From UBA3478 sp049596955 (GTDB lineage Bacteria; Bacteroidota; Bacteroidia; Flavobacteriales; Flavobacteriaceae): 63,237 nucleotides of DNA. The notes under the pieces are model-generated. The model was not told where the DNA came from and did no database searches. It saw only the letters and a program-made list of their open reading frames with translations. The translations under genes were made by a program, and so were the position numbers. Position 1 is the first letter of the stretch. The number at the start of each line of letters is the position of its first letter. The stretch lies in assembly GCA_049596955.1 (NCBI GenBank), contig JBMYMD010000015.1:1-63237 (forward strand). Direction: 5' to 3'. Shown here piece after piece: positions 15,708-25,437 of this stretch.

Positions 15708-18700
15708 TTAGTCTTCTAAAACGATAATTAGATCATCAGATTCAACCAAGGTACCCGCTTTTAATACAATTTCTTTTACCGTTCCCTCTTTTGGAGCGGT
15801 TACTGTGGTTTCCATTTTCATGGCTTCGAGTACAAACATTGGTGTATTGGCTTTGATGGTTTGACCTTTTTTAACCAAAATGTTCGAGAGTAAGCCTTGT
15901 AGCGGAGAACCTACATGCTGATCATTGTCTGCATCTGCTTTTCGGTTTTGTACGCTTTCGGTAACAATCGACTGGTCTTTAACCCTAATATGGGAGAGCT
16001 GTCCATTGATTTTAAAAAATAAATCAACCATTCCGTTTTCATCTGGTTTTCCGACCAGCTGTAACTGAACTAATACATTTTTTCCTTTTTCGATGGTCAC
16101 TAAAATTTCCTCGCCTATTTTCATTCCATAGAAGAAATTTTTGGTTGGAATGACCACGACATTTCCAAATTTTAAGTGATGTTGGTAGGCGTCTTCAAAG
16201 ACTTTTGGGTAGAGTTGGTGCGATAAGAAATCTGTTATTTCCAAATCCCTTCCCATACCCGCTGAGAATTTTCTTTTAAACTTTTTAAACTCTTTCTCGA
16301 TATCCAAGGCAGCAATGTGTGCATTTGGACGGTCAGTATAAGGCTTTTCGTCCTTCAAAATCACCTTTTGCAAGTCGGTGTTGAACCCACCCATAGGTTG
16401 CCCTAAATCCCCTCTAAAGAAACTTTTCACAGAATCTGGAAAGGCGATGTTTTGCCCCTTAGTTAGGACTTCGTCAGCGGTAATTCCGTTACTGATTAGG
16501 TATTGAGCCATATCACCAACTACCTTTGAACTCGGCGTTACTTTTATAATATCACCAAAGAGTTTATTGACCTCAGCATACATTTTAGTCACTTCTGGAA
16601 ACTTATCTTCTAATCCCAATGCAATGGCCTGACCCTTTAAATTTGAATATTGACCTCCTGGAATTTCATGCGTATAGACTTCTCCAGTTCCTGATTTTAG
16701 ACCAGATTCAAAGGGGAAGTAGTAAGATCGCATCGTTTCCCAATACCTCGAGTGTTCTGCCAAGGATTCAGCATTCATTTGACGCTCGCGCGGATGATGC
16801 CTCATCATTTCTACCACTGAATTGAAATTCGGCTGTGAAGTCAATCCTGAAAGACCTCCAAGCGCTACATCGACCACATCTACTCCTGCCTCAATCGCCT
16901 TTAAATAGGTGGCAGTTTGAATTGAAGAGGTATCATGTGTGTGTAAGTGAACAGGTAAGGCCACCGAATCTCTAAGAGCCTGAACAAGTTCATAGGCCGC
17001 ATCCGGCTTTAAAAGGCCTGCCATATCTTTTAATCCTATGATATGGGCACCTGCATTTTCGAGATCCTTAGCCATTTGCAAGTAGTAGTCTAAGGTGTAT
17101 TTCTTTTGGTCTGTATTTCTAAAATCACCGGTGTAGCAAATTGTTCCTTCAGCAATACCACCGGTGTATTTGCGCACATGTCCTATACAGGGTGCAATAG
17201 ATTCCATCCAATTGAGGGAGTCAAAAATTCTAAAGACATCAAGACCTGTTTCAAAGGATTGCTCGACAAATTTGGCAATAATATTGTCAGCGTAAGCCTT
17301 ATAACCTACGGCATTTGAACCTCTCAGTAGCATCTGTGTCAAGACGTTTGGCATGGCCTTTCTAAGTAAGGCTAAACGCTCCCAAGGGTTTTCTTTTAAA
17401 AATCTCAAACAAACGTCAAAGGTTGCTCCTCCCCAAATTTCCATGGAGAAAATTTCAGGGTTTTGTTTGGCGTAAGATTCAGCCACAGCCATCATGTCGA
17501 AAGTTCGCATTCGGGTTGCCAGAAGACTTTGATGGGCGTCTCTCATGGTTGTATCCGTATAATGCACCTTGTCATCGGCTCTTAACCATTTAGAGAATTC
17601 ATCAGGCCCTAACTCGTTGAGTAGATCTTTCGTCCCGTGTGGATAGGCCATTTTTGGCGTATCTGGCAGGGTAATTTTGGGTAATTCTACATTTTTTGGA
17701 ATGCTCTTATTGGCCAAATCTGGATTGCCATTTACGATGGTTTCTGCCAAAAATCGCACCAACTTATTTCCCCTATCTGCAGATTCTTCCAAATCGAATA
17801 AAGAAGGGTTTTGTTCTATAAAGTTTACGGTGATGCTGCCTTCTCTAAAGGCATCGTGCTTCAATAAATTTTGTAAGAAAGGAATGTTGGTTTTTATGCC
17901 TCGAATTCTAAACTCCTGCAAAGCTCGTAACATTCTTTTGCTGGCATCTTCAAGTGTTCTGGCCTGTGCTGAGACTTTAACCAACATGGAATCAAAGAAA
18001 GGTGAGATACGTACTCCTTGATAAATACTACCTGCATCGAGACGTATTCCGAATCCTGAGGCAGATCTATAGGTAGTGACTACACCGTAATCTGGTTTAA
18101 AGTTATTGGCAGGATCCTCACTGGTAATTCTGCACTGAAGGGCATAACCGTAACAACCTATTTCTTCTTGAGATCCAATATTTATTTGTGGGTCAGAGAG
18201 CTTGTAACCACTTGCAATAAAGAGCTGTGTTTTTACCAGATCAATATGGGTGATCATCTCTGTAACTGTATGCTCAACTTGTATTCTGGGATTTACCTCG
18301 ATAAAGTATATGCTCTCATCATGGTCGACAAGAAATTCTACGGTTCCGATATTGTTGTAATCAACCGCTTTACAAATTTTTTGAGCGTAGTTGTAAAGTG
18401 CTTCTTTGGTCTCTTCTTTGAGATAAATAGAGGGTGCAAATTCAATGACCTTTTGATAACGCCTTTGAACTGAACAATCGCGTTCGTATAAATGCACCAT
18501 GTTGCCATGAGCATCGGCAACAATTTGTATTTCTATATGTTTTGGATTCTCTATGAATTTTTCGAGAAAAACGGTGGGGTCTCCAAATGCGTTTTGAGCC
18601 TCTCGCCTTGCTTCCATATACGCCTTTTCCAACTCCTGGTCTGAACGAATCACGCGCATTCCTCTACCTCCACCTCCAGAAGCCGCTTTCAACATAATGG

Positions 18701-19163
18701 GATAGCCTATTGCTGCCGCTTCTTTGAGTGCGATTTCAACACTACTTAATTCGCTCTCGCTCGATTTAATGATAGGCACTTGCTCTTGAAGGGCGACTTC
18801 TTTTGCAGTGATTTTATCGCCCAGGGCACGAAGAACAGATACCTTAGGACCGACGAATATAATACCCGCTTTTTCACAGGCCTCTGCAAACTCTGCATTT
18901 TCAGATAAAAATCCATATCCAGGGTGTATTGCATCAGCCTTAGCTTCAAGGGCAACGCTAATGATTTCATCAATGTCGAGATAAGGTTTTAGGGGGTCCT
19001 CGTCTTTACCGATTTGATAGCTCTCGTCTGCTTTGTACCTGTGAAGGGAATACCGGTCTTCATAGGTGTAAATACCTACTGTTTTAACACCTACTTCTAC
19101 GCATGCTCTAAAAATACGAATAGCGATTTCTCCTCTATTCGCGACGAGTACTTTTTGAATCAT
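15708..19163 (-). CDS. pyc: Pyruvate carboxylase
   Basis: This 1151-residue single-chain enzyme makes oxaloacetate from pyruvate, bicarbonate and ATP. The domains are in order: biotin carboxylase (1 to about 450, with AASGGGGRGMRV and EVNPRIQVEHTVTE), carboxyltransferase (about 535-800, with YTDTTMRDAHQSLLATRMRT), the PYC/OADA conserved domain with MAQYLISNGIT, and a C-terminal biotinyl domain with VLEAMKMET near residue 1115. It is anaplerotic and requires BirA, encoded at 26485-27237. It is convergent with the peptidase gene, 11 bases apart. Confidence 0.97.
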   Translation of the reverse strand: MIQKVLVANRGEIAIRIFRACVEVGVKTVGIYTYEDRYSLHRYKADESYQIGKDEDPLKPYLDIDEIISVALEAKADAIHPGYGFLSENAEFAEACEKAGIIFVGPKVSVLRALGDKITAKEVALQEQVPIIKSSESELSSVEIALKEAAAIGYPIMLKAASGGGGRGMRVIRSDQELEKAYMEARREAQNAFGDPTVFLEKFIENPKHIEIQIVADAHGNMVHLYERDCSVQRRYQKVIEFAPSIYLKEETKEALYNYAQKICKAVDYNNIGTVEFLVDHDESIYFIEVNPRIQVEHTVTEMITHIDLVKTQLFIASGYKLSDPQINIGSQEEIGCYGYALQCRITSEDPANNFKPDYGVVTTYRSASGFGIRLDAGSIYQGVRISPFFDSMLVKVSAQARTLEDASKRMLRALQEFRIRGIKTNIPFLQNLLKHDAFREGSITVNFIEQNPSLFDLEESADRGNKLVRFLAETIVNGNPDLANKSIPKNVELPKITLPDTPKMAYPHGTKDLLNELGPDEFSKWLRADDKVHYTDTTMRDAHQSLLATRMRTFDMMAVAESYAKQNPEIFSMEIWGGATFDVCLRFLKENPWERLALLRKAMPNVLTQMLLRGSNAVGYKAYADNIIAKFVEQSFETGLDVFRIFDSLNWMESIAPCIGHVRKYTGGIAEGTICYTGDFRNTDQKKYTLDYYLQMAKDLENAGAHIIGLKDMAGLLKPDAAYELVQALRDSVALPVHLHTHDTSSIQTATYLKAIEAGVDVVDVALGGLSGLTSQPNFNSVVEMMRHHPRERQMNAESLAEHSRYWETMRSYYFPFESGLKSGTGEVYTHEIPGGQYSNLKGQAIALGLEDKFPEVTKMYAEVNKLFGDIIKVTPSSKVVGDMAQYLISNGITADEVLTKGQNIAFPDSVKSFFRGDLGQPMGGFNTDLQKVILKDEKPYTDRPNAHIAALDIEKEFKKFKRKFSAGMGRDLEITDFLSHQLYPKVFEDAYQHHLKFGNVVVIPTKNFFYGMKIGEEILVTIEKGKNVLVQLQLVGKPDENGMVDLFFKINGQLSHIRVKDQSIVTESVQNRKADADNDQHVGSPLQGLLSNILVKKGQTIKANTPMFVLEAMKMETTVTAPKEGTVKEIVLKAGTLVESDDLIIVLED

Positions 19164-19204
19164 TGGATGATGGAAAGATTAATTTGGGTGCAAAGAAACA
19201 AACA

Positions 19205-19966
19205 TCAACGGACAAAGACCGGATGCAGCTCATCTTTTGAATATTCCTCAGAATAAGCATATCCTTCTTTGGAAAATCCTAAAATATCCTCCAAATTTTT
19301 AGCATTATTCTCAATGAGATATCGAGACATCATTCCTCTAGCCTTTTTGGCAAAAAAGCTGATGGTCTTTAAACTACCATTCTTGAAGTCCTTAAATTCG
19401 GGATGTACAACCTTATTTTCAATGGCTTTAAAATCAACTGCAGCGCTGTACTCCTTACTGGCTAAATTCACTAGCGTTTCACCGTTTTCTAGTAATTCGT
19501 TGAGCTTAGTAGTTAAGACAGGCTTCCAGTAAGCTACCAAACTCGTAGCCTTTGCTACTTTCATGCCGGTTCCCATTTCAAGGCGGTAAGCCTGAATTAA
19601 ATCCAAAGGTTTGAGCATACCGTATAAGCCTGATAGAATTAAAAGCATGTCTTGCATATTCGCTATTTCTTCTTCTTTAAGTGAATACGCATCTAATCCC
19701 TTGTACACATCTCCGTTAAATGCAAAGACCGCTTGTCTAGATTCTCCTTCTGTCATCGGCCATGTAAATTGCTGATTTCGCTCCCAATTGAGCGCAGCAA
19801 TTTTGTCTGAAATTTTCATTTTGCTCTTGAGCTCTGAGGCTTTAAAAGATTTTAAATGCTGTTGCACTTCTTTTACAGCCGACTCAAACATAAGGTCAGA
19901 GTGATTTGTCACCGGAATTGGTGTTTCTAAATCTAGAGATTTGGCGGGTGAGATAAGGATTTTCAT
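19205..19966 (-). CDS. yaaA: Peroxide stress protein YaaA (UPF0246)
   Basis: This 253-residue protein is YaaA, which in Escherichia coli lowers free iron under hydrogen peroxide stress. The family pattern is clear: MKILISPAKSLD at the start, NWERNQQF, AVFAFNGDVYKGLDA, LSGLYGMLKPLD and AYRLEMGT. Length is typical. It overlaps the rluD gene by four bases (ATGA) and lies 41 bases upstream of pyruvate carboxylase. The family has a DNA-binding helix-hairpin-helix in some members, but no enzyme activity is established. Confidence 0.93.
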   Translation of the reverse strand: MKILISPAKSLDLETPIPVTNHSDLMFESAVKEVQQHLKSFKASELKSKMKISDKIAALNWERNQQFTWPMTEGESRQAVFAFNGDVYKGLDAYSLKEEEIANMQDMLLILSGLYGMLKPLDLIQAYRLEMGTGMKVAKATSLVAYWKPVLTTKLNELLENGETLVNLASKEYSAAVDFKAIENKVVHPEFKDFKNGSLKTISFFAKKARGMMSRYLIENNAKNLEDILGFSKEGYAYSEEYSKDELHPVFVR

Positions 19967-20991
19967 AAGGGTCTATTTTGTATATATTCTCTCCATTTTG
20001 TTAAACAGGCACTGAAATCTTCGGGAAGTTCTGCCGTAAAATGCATTTTTTCACCAGAATGAGGATGAATAAAACCTAGAGATTCAGCGTGAAGTGCCTG
20101 ACGGCTTAAAAGTTTAAAGGTATTCTCTACAAACTGTTTGTACTTGGTAAAGGAGGTGCCTTTTAAAATGCGATTTCCTCCATAGCGTTCATCGTTGAAA
20201 AGCGGATGACCAATGTGCTTCATGTGGGCTCTTATTTGATGAGTCCTACCGGTTTCTAATCGACAGGAAATCAAACTTACATAACCTAGAGATTCGATTT
20301 TGGTAAAGTGTGTAATCGCGTGTTTACCCATACTTCCATCTTCAAAAACATCCATCTGAAGTCGATTCTTGAGGCTTCTTCCGATATGACCTTCTACGGT
20401 GCCGGTTTCCTCTTGTAAATCTCCCCAAACAAGGGCAATATACTTACGTTCTATTGACTTGTCCAAAAACTGTTTAGCCAAATGCGTCATGGCTAGTTCT
20501 GTTTTGGCTACTACCAAAAGTCCAGAAGTATCTTTGTCAATTCGATGCACTAAACCTGGTCGATCAGAAGAATTCATGGGTAATTCTTCTTTGACGTGGT
20601 GTAAAACAGCATTAACTAAGGTACCTGAATAATTTCCATGACCCGGGTGAACCACCATTCCAGCTTTTTTATTGACTACCATGAGATGCTGGTCTTCGAA
20701 AATAATATCTAGAGGAATGTCTTCTGCTACAAGCAGAAATTCATGTGGAGGGTGCTCGAAAAGCACTTGAACTTTTTGGCCTGACTTGACTTTGAAATTG
20801 GATTTTACAGGATGTCCGTCAACCCAAATATTTCCATTTCTTGCCGCCTGTTGTATCTTATTTCGGGTGGCATTTTCAATAAAATTCATCAGAAACTTAT
20901 CCACTCTCAAGGGCTCTTGACCTTTAGCAGCTTCGAATAGGTAATGCTCGTGTAATTCGTTAAGTTCCGGATTAACTTCAATTCCACTCAT
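19963..20991 (-). CDS. rluD: 23S rRNA pseudouridine synthase, RluD type
   Basis: This 342-residue enzyme modifies uridines in helix 69 of 23S rRNA. An S4 RNA-binding domain lies at the N terminus (LRVDKFLMNFIENATRNKIQQ and the basic GNIWVDGHPVKSNFKV), followed by the RluA-family catalytic domain with VHRIDKDTSGLLVVAKT, whose Asp is the nucleophile. GRTHQIRAHMKHIGHP is another conserved stretch. It lies between yaaA and a PASTA protein on the minus strand, a gene order common in Flavobacteriia. Confidence 0.94.
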   Translation of the reverse strand: MSGIEVNPELNELHEHYLFEAAKGQEPLRVDKFLMNFIENATRNKIQQAARNGNIWVDGHPVKSNFKVKSGQKVQVLFEHPPHEFLLVAEDIPLDIIFEDQHLMVVNKKAGMVVHPGHGNYSGTLVNAVLHHVKEELPMNSSDRPGLVHRIDKDTSGLLVVAKTELAMTHLAKQFLDKSIERKYIALVWGDLQEETGTVEGHIGRSLKNRLQMDVFEDGSMGKHAITHFTKIESLGYVSLISCRLETGRTHQIRAHMKHIGHPLFNDERYGGNRILKGTSFTKYKQFVENTFKLLSRQALHAESLGFIHPHSGEKMHFTAELPEDFSACLTKWREYIQNRPL

Positions 20992-21001
20992 GAATTATTT
21001 C

Positions 21002-21556
21002 TTAACGCTGACCGTTTCCACAAACAAGGACGACATCAGAGGCTTTTTGGATTAAGGTTCCAGGAGGAATTCTGCGTCCATTTTGTTTGACGTGGTATAC
21101 CATTTCTTTTCCAATTTCTGGAATGTATTCTACATCAACCACATTTAATCCTACCGAAGATAGTTTAGCTATCGCTGACCTTCTAGTAATTTGAATAACG
21201 TTGGGCAAACTCACTTTTGCATATCCAGAAGGATTAAGGGTAACATAGATTTTACGATTTTCTTTGACCTGTTTTCCCGGTTTGGGGTTTTGATCTACCA
21301 CTGCTCTTTTGGGAAAATTGGGATTGTAGGCTGCAGAATCCATTACTTCGAACCGCAACTTTAAATCTTCGGTTTTTTGAGTGAGTTCTTCAACAGACAT
21401 TTTCTCAAAATTTGGCACTCGTATACTGTCTCCGTGATTCGTATATAACTTGAGCCAACCCAAAGTAATCCAAATGACAAGAAATACGAAAAAGAATCCC
21501 AACCCTACTTGGATTAAAAACATTCGACTTTTGAGAAATGACAACAAGGACTTCAT
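21002..21556 (-). CDS. Membrane-anchored PASTA-domain protein
   Basis: This 184-residue protein has one N-terminal membrane helix (about residues 12-33, MFLIQVGLGFFFVFLVIWIT) followed by two PASTA-like repeats. The first contains VPNFEKMSVEELTQK, and the second LPNVIQITRRSAIAKLSSVGLNVVDVEY. PASTA domains bind peptidoglycan or muropeptides in other phyla, but here there is no kinase or penicillin-binding domain. Placement beside the divergent D-Ala-D-Ala ligase gene is common in Bacteroidetes and fits a cell-wall role, which remains inferred. Confidence 0.88.
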   Translation of the reverse strand: MKSLLSFLKSRMFLIQVGLGFFFVFLVIWITLGWLKLYTNHGDSIRVPNFEKMSVEELTQKTEDLKLRFEVMDSAAYNPNFPKRAVVDQNPKPGKQVKENRKIYVTLNPSGYAKVSLPNVIQITRRSAIAKLSSVGLNVVDVEYIPEIGKEMVYHVKQNGRRIPPGTLIQKASDVVLVCGNGQR

Positions 21557-21625
21557 ATGCTTTTTTAAGTACTCAAAGATAAGAAAACCCTTTATTTTTA
21601 GTTATTTTGATGAAAATTTGAGCGG

Positions 21626-22603
21626 ATGAAAAAAAACATTGCGGTGGTAATGGGCGGATACTCAGGAGAACGAGAAATTTCCTTGGCAAGTGGCAGCGTT
21701 GTCAGTCATCATCTCAACAAAGAAAAGTTCAATGTATATCCGGTCATTGTAGATACCGATTCTTGGTACTATAAAGACAATCAGGAGCAAATCCACCTCA
21801 TTGATAAATCTAATTTTAGTCTTTCTTTAAACGAAAAAAGCATACAATTTGATGTGGTTTTTAACGCCATTCACGGCACTCCAGGTGAAGATGGTTTGCT
21901 ACAAGCTTACTTCGATTTAATAGGAGTCAAACACACCAGTTGTGATTTTTATCAAGCCGCCTTGACTTTTAACAAAAGAGATTTATTAGCTGTACTTGCT
22001 CCGCTATCCATTGATATTGCCCCTAGTTATAGTCTTAATAAAGGAGATGATATTGACACTGCGGCTATTGTTGCAAAAGTCGGACTACCTTGTTTTGTCA
22101 AAGCAAATAGGGCCGGTTCGAGCTTGGGCGTTTCTAAGGTGAAAGAAGTAGCACAAATCGAAGCGGCTATCGCAAATGCTTTAGATTACGACGACGAAAT
22201 TTTAATAGAATCCTTTATTGAAGGTCGAGAGTTTTCGGTTGGGGTATGCCCCTTAAATGACGAAATTGTTGCCTTACCCATAACTGAGATTGTAACCGAA
22301 AATGAGTTTTTTGATTACGAAGCCAAATACCAAGGTAAAGCTCAAGAAATTACTCCTGCAGTTATTGAAGAACCTCTGCGTAAAAAATTAGCAGAACTCA
22401 GTGTTTTTATCTACAAAAAACTAAAATTGAAAGGATTTTGCAGAAGTGAATACATTGTGAAAGGCGATCGTGCATTTCTGTTGGAAATCAACACAACCCC
22501 TGGACTAACTGCTGAAAGCATTATACCTCAACAGGCCATAGCACACGGATTGAGTTTAGCGGAATTTTTTGAGTCTGCCATAGATCAAGCACTTAAGCCC
22601 TAA
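21626..22603 (+). CDS. ddl: D-alanine--D-alanine ligase
   Basis: Ddl (325 residues) forms the D-Ala-D-Ala dipeptide for peptidoglycan. It has the ATP-grasp fold: the N-terminal VVMGGYSGEREISLASG, the NAIHGTPGEDG loop, KANRAGSSLGVSKV in the ATP-binding region, and the metal/substrate site EINTTPGLT near the C terminus. Length is typical. It is divergent from the PASTA gene (69 bases between) and 20 bases upstream of coaD. Confidence 0.96.
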   Translation: MKKNIAVVMGGYSGEREISLASGSVVSHHLNKEKFNVYPVIVDTDSWYYKDNQEQIHLIDKSNFSLSLNEKSIQFDVVFNAIHGTPGEDGLLQAYFDLIGVKHTSCDFYQAALTFNKRDLLAVLAPLSIDIAPSYSLNKGDDIDTAAIVAKVGLPCFVKANRAGSSLGVSKVKEVAQIEAAIANALDYDDEILIESFIEGREFSVGVCPLNDEIVALPITEIVTENEFFDYEAKYQGKAQEITPAVIEEPLRKKLAELSVFIYKKLKLKGFCRSEYIVKGDRAFLLEINTTPGLTAESIIPQQAIAHGLSLAEFFESAIDQALKP

Positions 22604-22623
22604 ATTTTTACTACTTTCAACAT

Positions 22624-23094
22624 ATGAAAAAAGGTATTTTTCCAGGATCATTTGATCCCTTGACCTCTGGACATTTGGATATCATTGAGCGAGGGTCGGC
22701 ACTTTTTGACAAACTTTATATTGCTGTTGGAGTAAACTCCAATAAAAACTATCATTTTTCACTCGAACGGCGAATCGATATGTTATCTGCTGTTTTTGAA
22801 GGCAATCCCAGTATTGAAATCGTTCATTACAGTGGACTTACCGTTGACTTCTGTAAAGAATTAGGAACGGATTACATTTTGAGAGGACTTCGAAATCCTG
22901 CAGATTTTGAATTTGAAAAATCCATAGCGCACACCAATAAAACCATAGCGAATATCGAAACTGTATTTCTTCTCACAAGTGCGGATAAATCTTATATCAG
23001 TTCATCCATAGTACGAGATATTCTGCGAAATAACGGAGATGTAAGCGCTCTTGTACCAAAAAAAGTCAATGAAAAAATTAGATCATGGAACTAA
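22624..23094 (+). CDS. coaD: Phosphopantetheine adenylyltransferase
   Basis: CoaD (156 residues) adenylylates 4'-phosphopantetheine in coenzyme A synthesis. The nucleotidyltransferase motif is GIFPGSFDPLTSGHLDII, followed by RGLRNPADFEFEKSIAHTNK and LTSADKSYISSSIVRDI near the C terminus. It follows ddl closely and overlaps the start of the M14 peptidase gene by ten bases, so the three genes likely share a transcript. Confidence 0.96.
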   Translation: MKKGIFPGSFDPLTSGHLDIIERGSALFDKLYIAVGVNSNKNYHFSLERRIDMLSAVFEGNPSIEIVHYSGLTVDFCKELGTDYILRGLRNPADFEFEKSIAHTNKTIANIETVFLLTSADKSYISSSIVRDILRNNGDVSALVPKKVNEKIRSWN

Positions 23095-24824
23095 GATCGT
23101 TCAGATTATACTTCTTGATGGGTATTGTCATTTTGAGTTGTACCAAACAAATTGAAGAACCAAAAGAAGAATTACTCACCCCTTATGAACTGGGGAATCA
23201 GAATCAAACTTCGACCTACGAAGAATGCATTGCATTTTACAAAGAACTCGCCAGCAGTAGCTCTAAGCTCAATATTCAAAACATAGGAACCACAGACAGT
23301 GGCTTACCTTTGCATTTGGTCACTTTTAATCCAGACTCTGAATTCAACTTCAAAAAATTACATTCGACCAAATCCATTGTATTAATCAACAACGGAATTC
23401 ACCCTGGAGAACCTGATGGTATTGATGCGAGTATGATGCTGATGCGAGATTTGGTCTTCTCAAAAATCGAATTGCCTAAAAATACTGTTTTAGCACTTAT
23501 ACCTATTTACAATATTGGAGGTTCCTTAAACCGAAACACCAGTAGTAGAGTCAACCAAAACGGCCCTGAAGCCTATGGTTTTCGTGGTAATGCCCTGAAT
23601 TACGATCTCAACAGAGATTTTATTAAAAATGATACTGAAAATGCCAAGAGCTTTCAGCAATTATTTCACATGGTCAAGCCTGACTTTTTTGTGGATACCC
23701 ATGTAAGTAATGGTGCGGATTATCAGTATACCCTCACCCATCTTTACACACAAGAAGATAAATTAGGAGAGCCCCTTGGAGTACTTCAAAACCAGTTTAA
23801 AAAAGACATCAGCACGCTATTAAAGGAGCAAGGTATTGAAAGCACGCCATATGTTAATGTCTTTAACCGAGATCCTAAAGAAGGTTTTTCACAGTTCTAT
23901 GATTCTTCTCGATACTCTACGGGATATACCGCTCTTTTTCACACTCCCGGTTTAATGATAGAAACACATATGTTAAAACCCTATGAGCAGCGGGTCTCGC
24001 AAACGTACAGCTTTCTCAAAACGATTCTTGACTACGTCGATCAGAACAGTAAGCGTTTGAAATCAACACGTTTAGTGCATCAGGATTATTGGAAAAACAA
24101 AAGCTACTATCCGCTTACACATCGCATAGATAGCAGTAAATCAAAACAGTTTTTATTTAAAGGATACGCCTCTGAATTTCAAGAGAGTAAGCTAGGTGAA
24201 TATCCAAGATTAAAATACCTACAAGATCGTCCTGAAAACACAGTGATTGATTATTACAATCGATTTGAAGTGCAAGATAGCGTTCGTATACCTACAGCCT
24301 TTGTGATTCGAAGTAAGTATGCCAAGATTATCGATCATTTAAGAAGAAACCAGGTCATTCTCGAAACCATCGAAAAGGACACTGTCTTTGAAGTAGAAGT
24401 AGACTATATCAAAGACTACAAAACCTCTAGAAGCCCCTACGAAGGCCATTATTATCACTATCAAACGCAAACGAGCTCAAGTACTGAAGAACTCAGTTTT
24501 CAGAAGGGAGATGTAGTTGCGTACACCCAACAAAATGCACTTAGATATTTAATGGAAAGCCTTGAAGCCCGAGCTCCAAATTCTTTTTTTAATTGGAATT
24601 ATTTCGATGCAATACTCCAACGCAAGGAAGGATTTTCTCCCTATGTTTTTGAAGATCTCGCTTTTGATTTATTACAAGAAGATGTCGCACTGAAAGCTAA
24701 GGTTGACAGCCTCAAAGCACTAAACCCTAATTTTAAAGGTTATCCTTTGCTAAACTTCATATTCAAAAATTCAAAATATCTCGAAAAAGATTTTATGAGA
24801 TATCCAATTTATAAAATCCCTTAA
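23085..24824 (+). CDS. Lipoprotein zinc carboxypeptidase, M14 family
   Basis: This 579-residue protein has a lipoprotein signal (FLMGIVILSC) and an M14 peptidase domain. Zinc ligands are seen as HPGEPDG (His and Glu) and the His of VDTHVSNGAD; the catalytic Glu is in LMIETHML. The C-terminal 200 residues form an accessory region without recognised motifs. Family members remove C-terminal residues from peptides or cell-wall peptides; here the substrate is unknown. The start overlaps coaD, and the stop abuts that of the opposing Nudix gene. Confidence 0.88.
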   Translation: MELRSFRLYFLMGIVILSCTKQIEEPKEELLTPYELGNQNQTSTYEECIAFYKELASSSSKLNIQNIGTTDSGLPLHLVTFNPDSEFNFKKLHSTKSIVLINNGIHPGEPDGIDASMMLMRDLVFSKIELPKNTVLALIPIYNIGGSLNRNTSSRVNQNGPEAYGFRGNALNYDLNRDFIKNDTENAKSFQQLFHMVKPDFFVDTHVSNGADYQYTLTHLYTQEDKLGEPLGVLQNQFKKDISTLLKEQGIESTPYVNVFNRDPKEGFSQFYDSSRYSTGYTALFHTPGLMIETHMLKPYEQRVSQTYSFLKTILDYVDQNSKRLKSTRLVHQDYWKNKSYYPLTHRIDSSKSKQFLFKGYASEFQESKLGEYPRLKYLQDRPENTVIDYYNRFEVQDSVRIPTAFVIRSKYAKIIDHLRRNQVILETIEKDTVFEVEVDYIKDYKTSRSPYEGHYYHYQTQTSSSTEELSFQKGDVVAYTQQNALRYLMESLEARAPNSFFNWNYFDAILQRKEGFSPYVFEDLAFDLLQEDVALKAKVDSLKALNPNFKGYPLLNFIFKNSKYLEKDFMRYPIYKIP

Positions 24825-25430
24825 TCATTCATTGGGTTCTCTTATTGCATGGAATAACTTCGAAATGTTTTTATAGGTATTGCGCAAGGCTATTTTGGTC
24901 TGATTAGCATTCAACCATCGCACAAAATCAATACCTTCTTCTACTTGCCCCTTTAATTTTCCATTAAAAAGCGTAGTCATTTCATACCAATAAGTGACCT
25001 TGAAGTGGTACTTTGATTTGACTTTGTACATATGATAAGTTGTATTCAACAGTTTTCCGCAATGGACTTGTGGCAATCCTGTCTCTTCTTGAACTTCACG
25101 AACAGCTGCAAAACGAGGTCCTTCGTTTTTTTCTAATTTGCCCTTTGGCAGATCCCATTTTCCATTTCGAAAAATAAAAAGAAGCTCATCGAGTTCATTG
25201 CTCACAACCCCTCCTGCTGCCTGAACAATTTTGAAGTACTCTCCTATTTTTATCAAGGGTTCTTCATCGTGCTCAAAGAGAATTACTCCCTCGCTTAGAA
25301 CGCCTAGGTTCAAATCTTCAATCAGTTTTAAAACGGCCTTCTTTTTAGAAAAGTGAACCTGTCTTTCAGAAGTATTCACTTTATTTTTACTCAACAGAAG
25401 GAGTCTTTCATTGACGAAAACTTTGTACAT
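24825..25430 (-). CDS. Nudix hydrolase
   Basis: This protein of about 201 residues contains a complete Nudix box, GKLEKNEGPRFAAVREVQEE followed by TGL, matching GX5EX7REUXEEXGU. The N-terminal 60 residues lack motifs. Nudix enzymes cleave nucleoside diphosphates linked to other groups; the substrate is unknown. The start chosen is the Met of MYKVFVNERL; an ATG three codons upstream overlaps the pyrE start base for base on the other strand. The divergent start with pyrE means both promoters must lie in a shared short region or inside each other's coding sequence. Confidence 0.9.
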   Translation of the reverse strand: MYKVFVNERLLLLSKNKVNTSERQVHFSKKKAVLKLIEDLNLGVLSEGVILFEHDEEPLIKIGEYFKIVQAAGGVVSNELDELLFIFRNGKWDLPKGKLEKNEGPRFAAVREVQEETGLPQVHCGKLLNTTYHMYKVKSKYHFKVTYWYEMTTLFNGKLKGQVEEGIDFVRWLNANQTKIALRNTYKNISKLFHAIREPNE

Positions 25431-25437
25431 TCGCACC